This document shows, piece by piece, positions 6,872 to 17,198 of a DNA stretch of 64,000 nt; position 1 is the stretch's first letter; each line of letters starts with the position of its first letter. The translations under genes and the position numbers were made by a program. The DNA is from CAMTWZ01 sp041749075. Its GTDB lineage: Bacteria; Bacteroidota; Rhodothermia; Balneolales; HLUCCA01. Location: assembly GCA_041749075.1 (NCBI GenBank), contig JBGTBY010000030.1:62001-126000 (forward strand), read 5' to 3'. Under the pieces are notes generated by a model, which saw only the letters and a list, made by a program, of their open reading frames with translations, was not told where the DNA came from and ran no database searches.

Positions 6872-9349
6872 ATGAAACAGATTTTCAATGTCGGGCTAGT
6901 ACTCCTACTAGGTGTCATCAGCACGACGCAATTATACGCTCAAACGTATTTTACGGCGCAATTTTCAGCCGCCCAAGAAACAGGAACCGTGTCACAGGAG
7001 GCTGTCGGAACGGCTGCCCTTAAGCTGACGGGTTCATCATTGGAATACACGATTACAGTCGACAACCTTAGTGGTCCCATCACCGGTGCTCACTTCCACA
7101 ACGGAAAAGTAGGAACGGATGGTGGTGTGGTACACGCTATCACATCAAATTTCACAAGTCGTTCGGCTACGGGTACCTGGGTGGTGCCAGAGTCGTTGAT
7201 GACCGACTTGTTACTCGGAAATCTTTACTTGAACATCCACACAGCCGCTTTTCCAGCAGGCGAAACCCGTGGGCAAGTCATGGTTTCAAGCGGAACGGCG
7301 TTCACGGCCGATCTTTCGCCCGAACAAGAAACCGGAACGGTCACATCATCGGGTTCAGGAACTGCTGTTTTGACATTGACGGATGCGGGCTTGATTTACC
7401 GCATCACTGTGGATGGATTGACTGGAAGTGTTTCGGGCGCCCATTTCCATCTTGCTGCTATGGGCGTGGATGGTGGTGTTGAACATGCCATCACCTCCGC
7501 ATTTGATGGCAATACCGCTTCAGGCGTTTGGATGCTCAATGAAAGCAACAAAATGAATCTGCTGCTCGGCAATTTGTACCTAAACATCCATACAGCCTCT
7601 TTTCCAGGTGGAGAAATCCGTGGACAAGTGGAATTGGCGTCCGGTTGGGCGTTTCGCGCAAGCTTGGATGCGGCACAAGAAAACGCGGGTGTGGTTTCGA
7701 ATGCCCGGGGTACGGCGTCTTTGACGTACACGCCACATGGCCTGGTTTATCGGATCGTGGTTGACGGGTTGTCGGGTCCAATCACAGGGGCTCACTTCCA
7801 TAACGCACCGGCCGGCACGAACGGAGGTGTGGTATCCAACATCGGATCTTCGTTCACAGGCAATACCGCCGCAGGCGTTTGGATGATTTCTGGTACTGAA
7901 CTGATTGAAGAGCTGTTGACAGACCAATTGTACATCAATATCCATACCGCACAAAATCCGAATGGTGAGATCCGTGGTCAGGTATTGGCATCCGACGCAG
8001 CGGCGTTCCAGGCTTGGCTCACACCTGCCCAGGAACAAAACAATGTGACCAGTGATGCCCGAGGTGTGGCTTGGTTGTGGTTGAAAGACGGTCAGCTCAC
8101 CTATCAACTCACGTCTACTGGAATTGCCACAGGAATTCAAGGTGCGCATATCCATCTTGGCAGAATAGGTGTGAACGGTGGAGTCGTGTTCGGATTGACA
8201 TCCGACTTCAACGGTACGAGCGCTAATGGAACCTTGACCTTGACCGAAGCCCAACAACGTGATTTGATGACCGGTCAGTACTACATCAATCTTCATTCCA
8301 CGACCTACCCAGGTGGTGAAATCCGTGGTCAGATCCAACGCGCATCCGGAACGGTATTGCAAACGTCGATCACTGCCGCGCAGGAAACGGGAACCGTCGC
8401 ATCGACCGCATCCGGAACCGGATATGCTCATCTCACCGATGAAGGTCTATCCTATCGCTTTACCCATACCGGTTTGACAGCGGCTCGCGCTGCGGCTCAC
8501 CTGCACTCGGCTCCGGTCGGCGTAGATGGTGGTGTCATACTAGATATTGGTGGTGACTTCACGATGAACACCGCATCTGGTGCTTGGTTCGCGCCGAACG
8601 CTCGCATGCTCACCAATGGTCGTGTGTATGTGAATATTCACACAGCCATGTTCCCAGGTGGCGAAATCCGCGGCCAATTGATGCTCGGAGATGGAATCGG
8701 ATTCATCGCGACATTGAATGGGGCTCAAGAAGTACCAGCCGTAATGACGCCAGGCCGAGGTGTATCTTCCGCCACATTGACCCATGCTGGACTCGCATGG
8801 ACATTGACCCACACCAGCATGACATCCACACCTAGCGCGGGGCATTTTCATAGCGCACCGGTCGGCGTAGCAGGTGGCGTGTTGACCGACATCGGTTCCA
8901 ATCTAAACATGACAACCGGTTACGGATTGTGGGCGATTTCAGCGATGCAAATCCCATTGCTCATTGATGAGCAAGTGTATTTGAACTTGCACACAGCAAT
9001 GCACCCAGGCGGTGAAATCCGTGGGCAGCTGACACGCAACACCACCATCACCACATCCATCGATGGCAATGATTCGGATCGGTCCACGTCCCTTCGTTTG
9101 AATCAGAACTATCCGAATCCGTTCAACCCGAGCACGGCCATCACATATGATGTGCAGCAAAGCGGTGTGATTCGTCTCAGCGTGTATGATGTGCTTGGAC
9201 GTGAAGTCGCGGTATTGGTGAACGGGGTACAACCAGCCGGATCGCACATTGTGAACTTTGATGCTTCCGCAATGGCATCGGGATTGTATGTGTATCGACT
9301 GACATCCGGATCGCGATCCATTACTAGAACCATGCTTTTGGTAAAATAA
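6872..9349 (+). CDS. secreted protein with six CHRD domains and a C-terminal sorting domain
   Basis: An 825-residue exported protein. A signal peptide ending at ...YAQ is followed by six tandem CHRD domains of about 120 residues. Each opens with an F-x-A-x-L-x-x-x-Q-E element and contains GAHFH or a close variant, then NIHTA and GGEIRGQ. CHRD domains were first defined in chordin; their bacterial function is unknown. The last 85 residues begin LNQNYPNPFNPSTAITYDV and form a type A sorting domain, so export through a T9SS and surface attachment are likely. A GGAG lies 8 nt before the ATG. The upstream sigma/anti-sigma pair may control it; this is inference. Confidence 0.93.
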   Translation: MKQIFNVGLVLLLGVISTTQLYAQTYFTAQFSAAQETGTVSQEAVGTAALKLTGSSLEYTITVDNLSGPITGAHFHNGKVGTDGGVVHAITSNFTSRSATGTWVVPESLMTDLLLGNLYLNIHTAAFPAGETRGQVMVSSGTAFTADLSPEQETGTVTSSGSGTAVLTLTDAGLIYRITVDGLTGSVSGAHFHLAAMGVDGGVEHAITSAFDGNTASGVWMLNESNKMNLLLGNLYLNIHTASFPGGEIRGQVELASGWAFRASLDAAQENAGVVSNARGTASLTYTPHGLVYRIVVDGLSGPITGAHFHNAPAGTNGGVVSNIGSSFTGNTAAGVWMISGTELIEELLTDQLYINIHTAQNPNGEIRGQVLASDAAAFQAWLTPAQEQNNVTSDARGVAWLWLKDGQLTYQLTSTGIATGIQGAHIHLGRIGVNGGVVFGLTSDFNGTSANGTLTLTEAQQRDLMTGQYYINLHSTTYPGGEIRGQIQRASGTVLQTSITAAQETGTVASTASGTGYAHLTDEGLSYRFTHTGLTAARAAAHLHSAPVGVDGGVILDIGGDFTMNTASGAWFAPNARMLTNGRVYVNIHTAMFPGGEIRGQLMLGDGIGFIATLNGAQEVPAVMTPGRGVSSATLTHAGLAWTLTHTSMTSTPSAGHFHSAPVGVAGGVLTDIGSNLNMTTGYGLWAISAMQIPLLIDEQVYLNLHTAMHPGGEIRGQLTRNTTITTSIDGNDSDRSTSLRLNQNYPNPFNPSTAITYDVQQSGVIRLSVYDVLGREVAVLVNGVQPAGSHIVNFDASAMASGLYVYRLTSGSRSITRTMLLVK

Positions 9350-9431
9350 AGCGATCATCCCACACATATCGGGAGAGTGTCTTATCTTGATTTGAACCAT
9401 AGGTCTTATCCATCTGACTTGCTTTCAAATC

Positions 9432-11069
9432 ATGAAATACACTCTCCCGTTTTTATTTTTGTTGGTTGCGTGCCAACCTACTGTAACGCCTGAAACCGCC
9501 CAACTCGACATCACCGTCGAATCACTTCGCCAACATGTTCTCGTTTTGGCGGATGATTCCATGCAAGGTCGCGGACCTGCCACACCTGGCGAAGACAAAT
9601 CCGTTGCCTATCTGATTTCCCAATTCAAATCGATGGGACTCAAACCCGGCGCCGCAAATGGCTCCTTCATTCAGGACGTGCCGGTGATGGCTCAGACCAC
9701 CCAGCGCGATGCACAACTGATGATCACCAGCGGTGGGCGCACCGTGCAATCGTTCACCTTCGGTCCTGACTTCGTCATTTCCCCTTATGCCGAATTCACC
9801 GAATTGAATATCGCCAATGCCGAACTCGTTTATGTGGGGTATGGAATCCAAGCGCCAGAAGAAACTTGGGATGATTACAAAGGCTTGGATGTGGCCGGAA
9901 AAATATTGGTGTTCAAGAACAGCGATCCATCCACCTATCCTGACAAATTCGCCGGCGCAGCCCGACTTTACTATGGCCGCTGGAGCTACAAATTCGAAAT
10001 CGCGCAAAAATTGGGTGCATTGGGTGCCTTGATCATCCACACCACTCCTACGGCAGGATATCCATGGGCTGTAGTTCAAAACAGTTTCGGTCGCGAGCGG
10101 TTCGATCTGATTGAAGAAAACACGGGAAGCCCGACACAAGTGCAAGGCTGGATTTCATCTGACCTTTCTGTGTCGATGTTCGAACGCGCTGGGCTCAATC
10201 TTCAAAAACTGATGGATGATGCCGAATCACCGGATTTCAAGCCGGTATCGTTGGGACGCACCCGTGTCTCCATCAAAGCCAAAGCCGATGTCCGCACCAT
10301 CACCGTGAAAAACGTGATCGGTGTGTTGCCTGGCTCCGATACCACGCTGAACGACGAATATGTGGTGTTCTCAGCCCACCATGATCACTTGGGAATGGCT
10401 CCAACTCCAATCCAAGGCGATTCCATCTACAACGGAGCATTGGACAACGCCTCCGGAACGAGCGCGTTCTTGAACATCGCAAAGGCGTTCAGCAACGTTC
10501 CGAACTATCATGCGCGCAGTTTGCTGTTTGTGGCGGTTGGTGGTGAGGAATCCGGACTTCTGGGAGCGAATTACTTCGCCGCGAACCCAACGGTTGCGCC
10601 AGGTAAGATGGCGGCGAACATCAACATCGACGGGATCAACATTTTTGGTCGTACCACCGACATCGTATCGGTCGGCTTCGGAAAAAACACATTGGATGAA
10701 GTCATTCAGGCGGAAGCGGCCAAAGACGGACGCACCGTGAAACCTGACGCCTTTCCCGAGCAAGGATTCTTCTATCGCAGCGACCATTTCGCCTTCGCGA
10801 AAATCGGTGTACCTGCCTTGTACACGAACCGTGGCACGGATTTCATCGGCCGTCCAGAGGATTATGCCGTGACCGTAGCCGGCGAATACAATCGGAACCG
10901 ATATCACACCGTTTTCGACGAGTATGACGAATCGTGGGACTTGACCGGCGCGGTTGAGGATGTCCGTCTTCTGTTCCGTGTGGCCTTGAATGTGGCCAAC
11001 AATCCGCAAATGCCGACTTGGTACCCAGGTAACGAATTCGAAGCCGCGCGCCTGAAATCCCTCGAATAA
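9432..11069 (+). CDS. M28-family zinc aminopeptidase, PA-domain lipoprotein
   Basis: A 545-residue lipoprotein (lipobox LVAC at residues 11-14) of peptidase family M28. A PA-like insert occupies about residues 120-260 (LVYVGYGIQAPEETWDDYKG). The di-zinc site is complete: His near 316 in AHHDHLG, Asp near 338 in GALDNASG, Glu-Glu near 371 in GGEESGLLG, Asp in NINIDG and His near 493 in YHTVFDE. It should remove N-terminal residues from peptides in the periplasm or at the surface. The S9 peptidase gene follows after 18 nt, so the two probably form a peptide-degrading operon. Confidence 0.93.
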   Translation: MKYTLPFLFLLVACQPTVTPETAQLDITVESLRQHVLVLADDSMQGRGPATPGEDKSVAYLISQFKSMGLKPGAANGSFIQDVPVMAQTTQRDAQLMITSGGRTVQSFTFGPDFVISPYAEFTELNIANAELVYVGYGIQAPEETWDDYKGLDVAGKILVFKNSDPSTYPDKFAGAARLYYGRWSYKFEIAQKLGALGALIIHTTPTAGYPWAVVQNSFGRERFDLIEENTGSPTQVQGWISSDLSVSMFERAGLNLQKLMDDAESPDFKPVSLGRTRVSIKAKADVRTITVKNVIGVLPGSDTTLNDEYVVFSAHHDHLGMAPTPIQGDSIYNGALDNASGTSAFLNIAKAFSNVPNYHARSLLFVAVGGEESGLLGANYFAANPTVAPGKMAANINIDGINIFGRTTDIVSVGFGKNTLDEVIQAEAAKDGRTVKPDAFPEQGFFYRSDHFAFAKIGVPALYTNRGTDFIGRPEDYAVTVAGEYNRNRYHTVFDEYDESWDLTGAVEDVRLLFRVALNVANNPQMPTWYPGNEFEAARLKSLE

Positions 11070-11087
11070 CCTATCGATCACACAAGT

Positions 11088-13118
11088 ATGAAAACCTTCC
11101 GCATCCTATTCCTTCTGTTGTTTACGCCTGTGTTGATGCAGGCTCAACTGTCGCCCGAAGCCATGATCGAACTGCGTCGCGTGGGCGGACCGGTGGTGTC
11201 GCCCGACGGCGCGACCGTGTTGTTCACGGTAACGGACGTATCCATTGCCGATAACCGCGGCACGACCCATATCTGGTCGAAACCCGTTGCCGGTGGGCAG
11301 GCCTTACAGTTGACGAGCGGGGCGTCGGCGTCATCCCCAAAATGGCGGCCAGATGGGAAAAAGATCGGATTCATGCGAGGTGGACAGTTATGGGAAATGA
11401 ATCCGGATGGAAGCAATCCTGTTCAGATTTCCCGAATCGATGGAGGCATCGGAAATGTGCTCTACTCCCCTTCCGGGACACATATTTCCTTCACAAAAGC
11501 GGTGACTATGACCGATGCCCGTGGTAAAACGAAGCATGCCGATTTGCCGAATTCGGACGTGCGACTCATTGATGGATTGCTATACCGCCATTGGGATACA
11601 TGGACAGATGGAAGCGTGTCGCATGTGTTTGTGGCCGCAAGAAAAGGTGACAGTTTGGATGTAGCCGTCGACATTATGGCGGGCGAGCCTTATGATTCGC
11701 CACTCAAGCCGTTTGGCGGAGCCGAACACATCGCTTGGCACCCATCCGGAACCAAGATCGCCTACACATCCAAGAAAATGAGTCCGTCGGAAGCGGCTTA
11801 TAGTACCGATTCGGACATTTACTTGTATGATTTGGCCACCAAGGAAACCACGAATCTGACAAGCCCGAACCGTGGATATGATACGAGTCCGGTGTTCAGT
11901 CCGGATGGCCTTACGATGATCTGGAGTTCCATGGAAACGCCGATGTACGAAGCCGACCGTCATCGCCTGATGCAGATCACATTGGCCAATGGCAACATCC
12001 GCGAATTGACACAAGGTTTCGATGCGAATGCGGACAATCCGGTGTTCAGCCGGGATGGAAGCACCATTTATTTCACGAGTGGCACGGAAGCGACGGTACA
12101 GCTTTATTCGATGAATCTGCGGGCGCGTTCGGCCACCCCTCCCATCCGCCAGATCACAAAAGGCGTTCATGATTTCACGAGCGTGGCTGTGGCCAGAAGT
12201 GGACGAAATGATGTGTTGATTGGGGGACGCATGTCGATGTCGGCCCCATCCGAACTGATCTCGGTGAATCTGCAAAGCGGCGCCATGACGGCATTCACTA
12301 TGATGAATGCGGAGAAATTGAAGGATGTGAAACTGGCGCAGGTCCGGGAGCGCTGGGTTCCCACTACTGACGGAAAACGCATGAAAGTCTGGGTGATTTA
12401 TCCGCCGGATTTCGATTCCACCAAGACATATCCAACCTTGTTGTATGCGCAAGGAGGGCCACAGGGAACCGTGTCGCAGTTTTTCTCCTATCGCTGGAAC
12501 TTTCAGGTGATGGCCAGCCAAGGCTATATCGTGGTGGCGCCGAACCGGCGTGGATTGCCGAGTTTCGGACAAGAATGGAACCTCGCGATTTCGGGTGATT
12601 GGGGCGGACAAGCCATGAAAGACATGCTTTCGGCGATAGATGATGTGTCCAAAGAATCGTATGTAAATACGAGTCGTCGTGGCGCGGTTGGCGCGAGTTT
12701 CGGTGGATATACGGTGTTCTGGTTAGCTGGAAACCATGAGGGCCGCTTCAAAACATTCATCAGCCATGCGGGCGTGTTCAACCTCGAAAGCATGTATGGC
12801 AGCACCGAAGAACTGTTCTTTGCGCATTTTGATATGGGCGGAGCCTACTGGGAAACGCCGACACCAAAAAGTTATCTCACCGATTCACCGCACAGCTATG
12901 TGGCCAAATGGGATACGCCGATTCTGATGATCCATGGAGAAAGAGATTACCGGGTTCCCGTCAGCCAAAGCATGGAAGCCTTCACCGCGGCGCAACAGAT
13001 CGGTATTCCGAGCAAGATGGTGGTATTTCCGGGTGAAAACCATTGGATCCTCTCCCCTCAGAACGGCGTGGTCTGGCACCGTGAGTTTTATGGGTGGTTG
13101 GAGGAGTGGTTGAAGTGA
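11088..13118 (+). CDS. S9-family prolyl oligopeptidase-type serine peptidase
   Basis: A 676-residue exported peptidase with signal peptide MKTFRILFLLLFTPVLMQA. Residues 20-400 are TolB/WD-like beta-propeller blades (VVSPDGATVLFTV, WRPDGKKIGF, FSPDGLTMIWSS). The C-terminal alpha/beta hydrolase has nucleophile Ser near 536 in GASFGGYT, Asp near 620 in HGERDYRVP and His near 651 in GENHWI. This layout matches the DPP5/acylaminoacyl peptidase subgroup, which cleaves dipeptides or acylated residues from short peptides. The stop codon overlaps the GTG start of the cyclase gene by 4 nt. Confidence 0.94.
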   Translation: MKTFRILFLLLFTPVLMQAQLSPEAMIELRRVGGPVVSPDGATVLFTVTDVSIADNRGTTHIWSKPVAGGQALQLTSGASASSPKWRPDGKKIGFMRGGQLWEMNPDGSNPVQISRIDGGIGNVLYSPSGTHISFTKAVTMTDARGKTKHADLPNSDVRLIDGLLYRHWDTWTDGSVSHVFVAARKGDSLDVAVDIMAGEPYDSPLKPFGGAEHIAWHPSGTKIAYTSKKMSPSEAAYSTDSDIYLYDLATKETTNLTSPNRGYDTSPVFSPDGLTMIWSSMETPMYEADRHRLMQITLANGNIRELTQGFDANADNPVFSRDGSTIYFTSGTEATVQLYSMNLRARSATPPIRQITKGVHDFTSVAVARSGRNDVLIGGRMSMSAPSELISVNLQSGAMTAFTMMNAEKLKDVKLAQVRERWVPTTDGKRMKVWVIYPPDFDSTKTYPTLLYAQGGPQGTVSQFFSYRWNFQVMASQGYIVVAPNRRGLPSFGQEWNLAISGDWGGQAMKDMLSAIDDVSKESYVNTSRRGAVGASFGGYTVFWLAGNHEGRFKTFISHAGVFNLESMYGSTEELFFAHFDMGGAYWETPTPKSYLTDSPHSYVAKWDTPILMIHGERDYRVPVSQSMEAFTAAQQIGIPSKMVVFPGENHWILSPQNGVVWHREFYGWLEEWLK

Positions 13119-15097
13119 GTCTCAAAGAGATTCTATTGGCGCTCATTGTCGTATCAGTGATCGTAATTGTCTCTCGAGCACCCTCCTTTCAGCGCATTGA
13201 AGATCTCACGTTGGATGTGAGGTTCGAGCAACTGCCACGCCCGGATCTGGCCGATACGAATATCGTGGTCGTTGCTATCGACAACCGGACATTAGATCTG
13301 TTTGCTGAAAATGGCCTTAACTGGCCCTGGAGCCGCGATACGTACGCCTATGCCATTCGTCAGCTCGAAGCGGCGGGCGTGAATGCCATCCTGTTTGACT
13401 TGCTTTTCTTTGATGCGGATATCGAACGATTCGAAACCGATTCCAAGCTCACAGATCTTCAGTTTTCCAGAGCCCTGGCGGCCAGTGAACGGTCCGTGAT
13501 CGCAGCGGAACTCATCCCAGACGCTCAAGGTGATTTCAATCAGATCCGACTCCCATTGCCTTTGTTCGCCGATTCGGCAAACCATATTGGTGCCACCAAT
13601 CTGATTCCGGATGCCGGTGGAGTAATCCGTCGTACGCATCTGTGGCATCCATTCAATGGCGAACGATATCCAAGCATTGCGGTTCAGACTCGCATCGCGG
13701 CTGGCGACAATAGGCAGCTTCATTTGTCCGACGAACCAATGCGGCGCATCCACTGGTACGGACCTCCGGGGCCGAACGGCACATTTCGGTACATCCCCTT
13801 CTCCGCGGTAATGTTCGCTTCAATCGATTCCATCGCCTTTTTGAGAGGAAAAACCGTCGTGATCGGCGCGTATGCATCCGGTTTGCTGGATTTCAAACCG
13901 ACCCCGATGTCGAAAGGAAACGCCTATCCCGGAATGGAGATTTGGGCGACGGTCTTGAGCAACTTGGCAAAGCAAGATTTCATCCGGCCCGTGCCAATCT
14001 GGGCGGAGTTGTTCATTCTGGTGTTGATGGTGACGGGTACGATCCTGTTTTTCCGCATCCCGTCTGTCACGGCATCCATCATTGGCATCCTGCTATTGAT
14101 TGCGGGTTATTTGATGATCGCAGCTTGGATCTGGCACGAATGGCGGGTTCCGTTACCGATGGTCAGTCCGATCATTGCGAGCATGGTCGCCTATGGAGCG
14201 ATCGCTGCGGCATCGTACCTCACAGAAACCAAGGCCAAACGCGACATCCGGGCTGTGTTCACTCGGTATCTGCATCCGGATGTGATTGAGTCATTGGTCC
14301 GCAATCCGGAGCGTGTCACATTCGGCGGGGATATGGTGAACGCCACCATCCTGTTCACCGACATCGCTAACTTCACCACGTATTCGGAAACCAAAACGGC
14401 GGATGTCCTGATACAAGAGTTGAATGTGTATCTGTCTGACCTCACCGAAATGGTTCTGGATGAAGGAGGATTGCTCGATAAATTCACCGGCGATGGCATC
14501 ATGGCGTTGTTCGGCGTTCCTATTGTAAAGGGAAATCATGCGGAAATGGCCTGCCGGATGGCCTTGCGACATGTTGCTTTGCGCAACCAATTGCTCGATT
14601 CCGACCCACCATCCAAAGTGTTCTTTCATCGACACACACGGATCGGAATCAACACTGGCGACATCATCGCAGGAAACATCGGTTCGGCGCGACGCATGGA
14701 TTACACCGCGATCGGCGATGATGTGAATTTAGCCGCCCGCCTCGAAGGGGTCAACAAAGTGTACGGCACACACATTATCATCGGCGAAAACACACGAGCC
14801 TTGTTGGGCGACGATTTCATCGTTCGAGAATTAGACTCCATCACCGTCAAAGGAAAATCACGCCCTTTGAGAATCTTTGAACTGGTCGGATGGAACGTCG
14901 ATTTGGTGGATTATTCAGGGATCAAATCCTACGAAGAAGCATTACATTTATATAGGCTTGGCGATTTTGCTAAAGCCAAGGCATTATTCCGCGACTTGCC
15001 CGATCCGGCGAGCGCAGTAATGGCCGAGCGTTGCGAACACCTACTCACCGCCCATCCTATTGATTGGGATGGAGTTTACAACTTGACACACAAATGA
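13115..15097 (+). CDS. CHASE2-domain adenylate/guanylate cyclase
   Basis: A membrane class III nucleotide cyclase of about 660 residues. An N-terminal helix precedes a periplasmic CHASE2 sensor (about residues 25-290, including NGLNWPWSRDTYAYAIRQL). Three closely spaced helices follow (about 300-370), then the cytoplasmic catalytic domain. Catalytic Asp residues sit near 414 in ILFTDIANFT and 457 in FTGDGIMALFG, with GDDVNLAARLEGVNKVYG further on. ATP is more likely than GTP as substrate, but this is uncertain. The frame is open to 13094, but the GTG at 13115 makes a GTGA overlap with the S9 gene. The periplasmic ligand is unknown. Confidence 0.92.
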   Translation: MSLKEILLALIVVSVIVIVSRAPSFQRIEDLTLDVRFEQLPRPDLADTNIVVVAIDNRTLDLFAENGLNWPWSRDTYAYAIRQLEAAGVNAILFDLLFFDADIERFETDSKLTDLQFSRALAASERSVIAAELIPDAQGDFNQIRLPLPLFADSANHIGATNLIPDAGGVIRRTHLWHPFNGERYPSIAVQTRIAAGDNRQLHLSDEPMRRIHWYGPPGPNGTFRYIPFSAVMFASIDSIAFLRGKTVVIGAYASGLLDFKPTPMSKGNAYPGMEIWATVLSNLAKQDFIRPVPIWAELFILVLMVTGTILFFRIPSVTASIIGILLLIAGYLMIAAWIWHEWRVPLPMVSPIIASMVAYGAIAAASYLTETKAKRDIRAVFTRYLHPDVIESLVRNPERVTFGGDMVNATILFTDIANFTTYSETKTADVLIQELNVYLSDLTEMVLDEGGLLDKFTGDGIMALFGVPIVKGNHAEMACRMALRHVALRNQLLDSDPPSKVFFHRHTRIGINTGDIIAGNIGSARRMDYTAIGDDVNLAARLEGVNKVYGTHIIIGENTRALLGDDFIVRELDSITVKGKSRPLRIFELVGWNVDLVDYSGIKSYEEALHLYRLGDFAKAKALFRDLPDPASAVMAERCEHLLTAHPIDWDGVYNLTHK

Positions 15098-16299
15098 AGT
15101 TCATTCTGATTTTTCTTCTGTTCCTGTCTTCAACAGGATCCATCTCCTTGGAAAGGGCTGTCGTCCGCCAAGGTCCCGGTGCATTTTTCCCTGCCATCGC
15201 CGAACTTGGTAAAGGCGCCCAATTCAATCTCCTTTCGGAAGAAGAAGGATGGATGAACATCCGCACCGGATCCGTGACCGGGTATGTCTCCAGCCGCTCT
15301 GTATCCGATCAGCCGGCCCGCCAAGGCTCGATGACCAGACCATTAGGCCGCCAAGTCGACATGACGGTTTCATCCACCGGTGTATCGGCCGCTGTACGAG
15401 GCGTTGCCCGCCAATTCGCAGCCAGATTGTCGGTAAGTGAAGCCGCCATCGACGAAATCGAACGTCAGCGTATCGATCCGGTCGCCTTCAACCAGTTTCG
15501 TGAAGAGACCTATCCGCGTGGACGTCGTGCATCGTCGTTCCGCAGACAGTATCGACTTCCTCGAATCGAAAATGAAATGCTGTATTATCCGATCGATGAA
15601 GAAGGAGCAGGATATGCCATCTCCGCGCAATTGGCCAGTCGAGGGCTATATCGAAATGCATCGGTCGAAGAGTATGTCTCGTTTGTAGGCATCATGGTGG
15701 CTGAAGCCAGTCATTCATATGACCTCGGATTTCGATTTTTCATCCTGAATGAGGACACTCGGGAGGCATACTCCACCCCAGGAGGATTCGTATTCATCAC
15801 AAAAGGATTGCTGTTGCAGATCCAATCTGAAGCCGAATTGGCCGGCATCCTCGCCCATGAGATCGCCCACATCACTCTTCGACATGGATTGAAAGAGATG
15901 GACAATCGACGCAACGTGATCGCAGCCGACGATGCGTTCAGCGAATTGGACAACGAAGTGGAACGGACCGATGAGGACATCGCCATCACAGAGTCGCTGA
16001 ACAACGATTTGCTCACCTATCGTGATCGAATGTACTCCATGCGCATTCAAGACTTTGAATACGCCGCCGATGCCATGGCCTTATTCTATATGGCTCGAGC
16101 CGGATACACACCGCAAGCCATGTTGAATGTGGTCACACGGTTGTTCAACAACATCCCTGAGGATGCTCCACCCTATCAGGCGAACGAGCTATCCAACCGC
16201 CGCGACGCGCTTCTAGTTGAGATGGAGAAGCCCAACTGGCGTGGCAATCTGACACTCAATATGGAGCGCTATCAGGAGTTCCGTAACCGGATCCGTTAA
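15094..16299 (+). CDS. SH3-domain M48-family metalloprotease
   Basis: A 401-residue exported protein. After a signal peptide come a bacterial SH3 domain (about 18-75: VRQGPGAFFPAIAELGKG, EEGWMNIRTGSVTGYV), a linker, and an M48 peptidase with GGFVFITKGLL, the zinc motif HEIAH near 254-258 and the third ligand Glu near 321 in FEYAADAMALFYMARAG. M48 enzymes of the BepA/LoiP type act on misassembled envelope proteins. The SH3 domain may direct it to peptidoglycan. The start overlaps the cyclase stop by ATGA, so all four genes from 9432 are probably one operon. The 3' end overlaps the convergent CUB gene by 4 nt. Confidence 0.9.
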   Translation: MKFILIFLLFLSSTGSISLERAVVRQGPGAFFPAIAELGKGAQFNLLSEEEGWMNIRTGSVTGYVSSRSVSDQPARQGSMTRPLGRQVDMTVSSTGVSAAVRGVARQFAARLSVSEAAIDEIERQRIDPVAFNQFREETYPRGRRASSFRRQYRLPRIENEMLYYPIDEEGAGYAISAQLASRGLYRNASVEEYVSFVGIMVAEASHSYDLGFRFFILNEDTREAYSTPGGFVFITKGLLLQIQSEAELAGILAHEIAHITLRHGLKEMDNRRNVIAADDAFSELDNEVERTDEDIAITESLNNDLLTYRDRMYSMRIQDFEYAADAMALFYMARAGYTPQAMLNVVTRLFNNIPEDAPPYQANELSNRRDALLVEMEKPNWRGNLTLNMERYQEFRNRIR

Positions 16300-17186
16300 T
16301 TCAGCAACCCTAACGGGATGAATGAATTAAAATCAGAATGTCGTACCTGAAGATGAGGGATGTCCTTCGACATCGGTGAATAAGTCACCATTGAAGAGTA
16401 GATGCTCGCGCTACCCGGTGGAGTATAGAAGGCTCTCATATAATGGGTTGTATTCACAGCAATTCCATCGAGTGTGAATACACGTGTGCCATATCGGTTC
16501 ACAGACGCTGTATAACAATCTGCGCCATTGGTACGCGACGGCGAAGTGGATGATGTGCTAATGCAGAATCCTTGGTCTGTTGGCAGCTGGGTTGGGCCTG
16601 TCACCGTATAATTGATCATGGATGAGTTTCCTGGCAATCCTACCGCTCTTGGTAGAATCACACTATAATTCGTTGTAGGCGCTACTTGACTCAATAGCGC
16701 TACCCAACCGGGCTCCATCGTGCTACTATCCGAACGAAAGCGGATGGTAAGCGCACCAGACGAATTCGACGCAACGAAATGATGCGGTACCCAGAAGCTG
16801 TCGCCTGATCCGCACCAAATATCGATTCTGGTTGAATTGACGGTTGTTCCGTCAAATATCTCGAAGATATCATATGGGCAATCCGTGCCGAACTCAATAT
16901 TGAATACCTCAAGTATGAGTCGAACCCGATATCCTGTTGTGGCAGGGTACACTGTCAATGTCAGGTTTTCATTATTGCTATAATTGCCCGCCGGTCCTCC
17001 CGAATCGTAAAACGAGACGCTGCCATTGATTCTCACTGAACCATTTCTCATGTTCACTGGGCCCGAAGCGACTGAACTGGTTTCTACCGATTGGTCGAAC
17101 AGTGTGGATGTGATCGTGTCGTTCTCCGCCTCGCAAGACAGTACTGCGACGGCTAGAATAACCGTAAGGATGGACTTGATGTTCAT
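16296..17186 (-). CDS. CUB-domain lipoprotein
   Basis: A 296-residue lipoprotein with lipobox VLSC near residue 18. Residues 60-165 form a CUB domain: VSFYDSGGPAGNYSNNENL, CPYDIFEIFDGTTVNSTRI and LTIRFRSDSSTMEPGWVAL. Two Cys residues could form a disulfide. The C-terminal part resembles a fibronectin-III-like module (GFCISTSSTSPS, VFTLDGIAVNTTHYMRAF). CUB domains mediate binding in extracellular proteins; the partner here is unknown. It is the last gene of the minus envelope operon, 12 nt after the PEGA gene. Confidence 0.8.
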   Translation of the reverse strand: MNIKSILTVILAVAVLSCEAENDTITSTLFDQSVETSSVASGPVNMRNGSVRINGSVSFYDSGGPAGNYSNNENLTLTVYPATTGYRVRLILEVFNIEFGTDCPYDIFEIFDGTTVNSTRIDIWCGSGDSFWVPHHFVASNSSGALTIRFRSDSSTMEPGWVALLSQVAPTTNYSVILPRAVGLPGNSSMINYTVTGPTQLPTDQGFCISTSSTSPSRTNGADCYTASVNRYGTRVFTLDGIAVNTTHYMRAFYTPPGSASIYSSMVTYSPMSKDIPHLQVRHSDFNSFIPLGLLN

Positions 17187-17198
17187 GTTCTATCTCCG

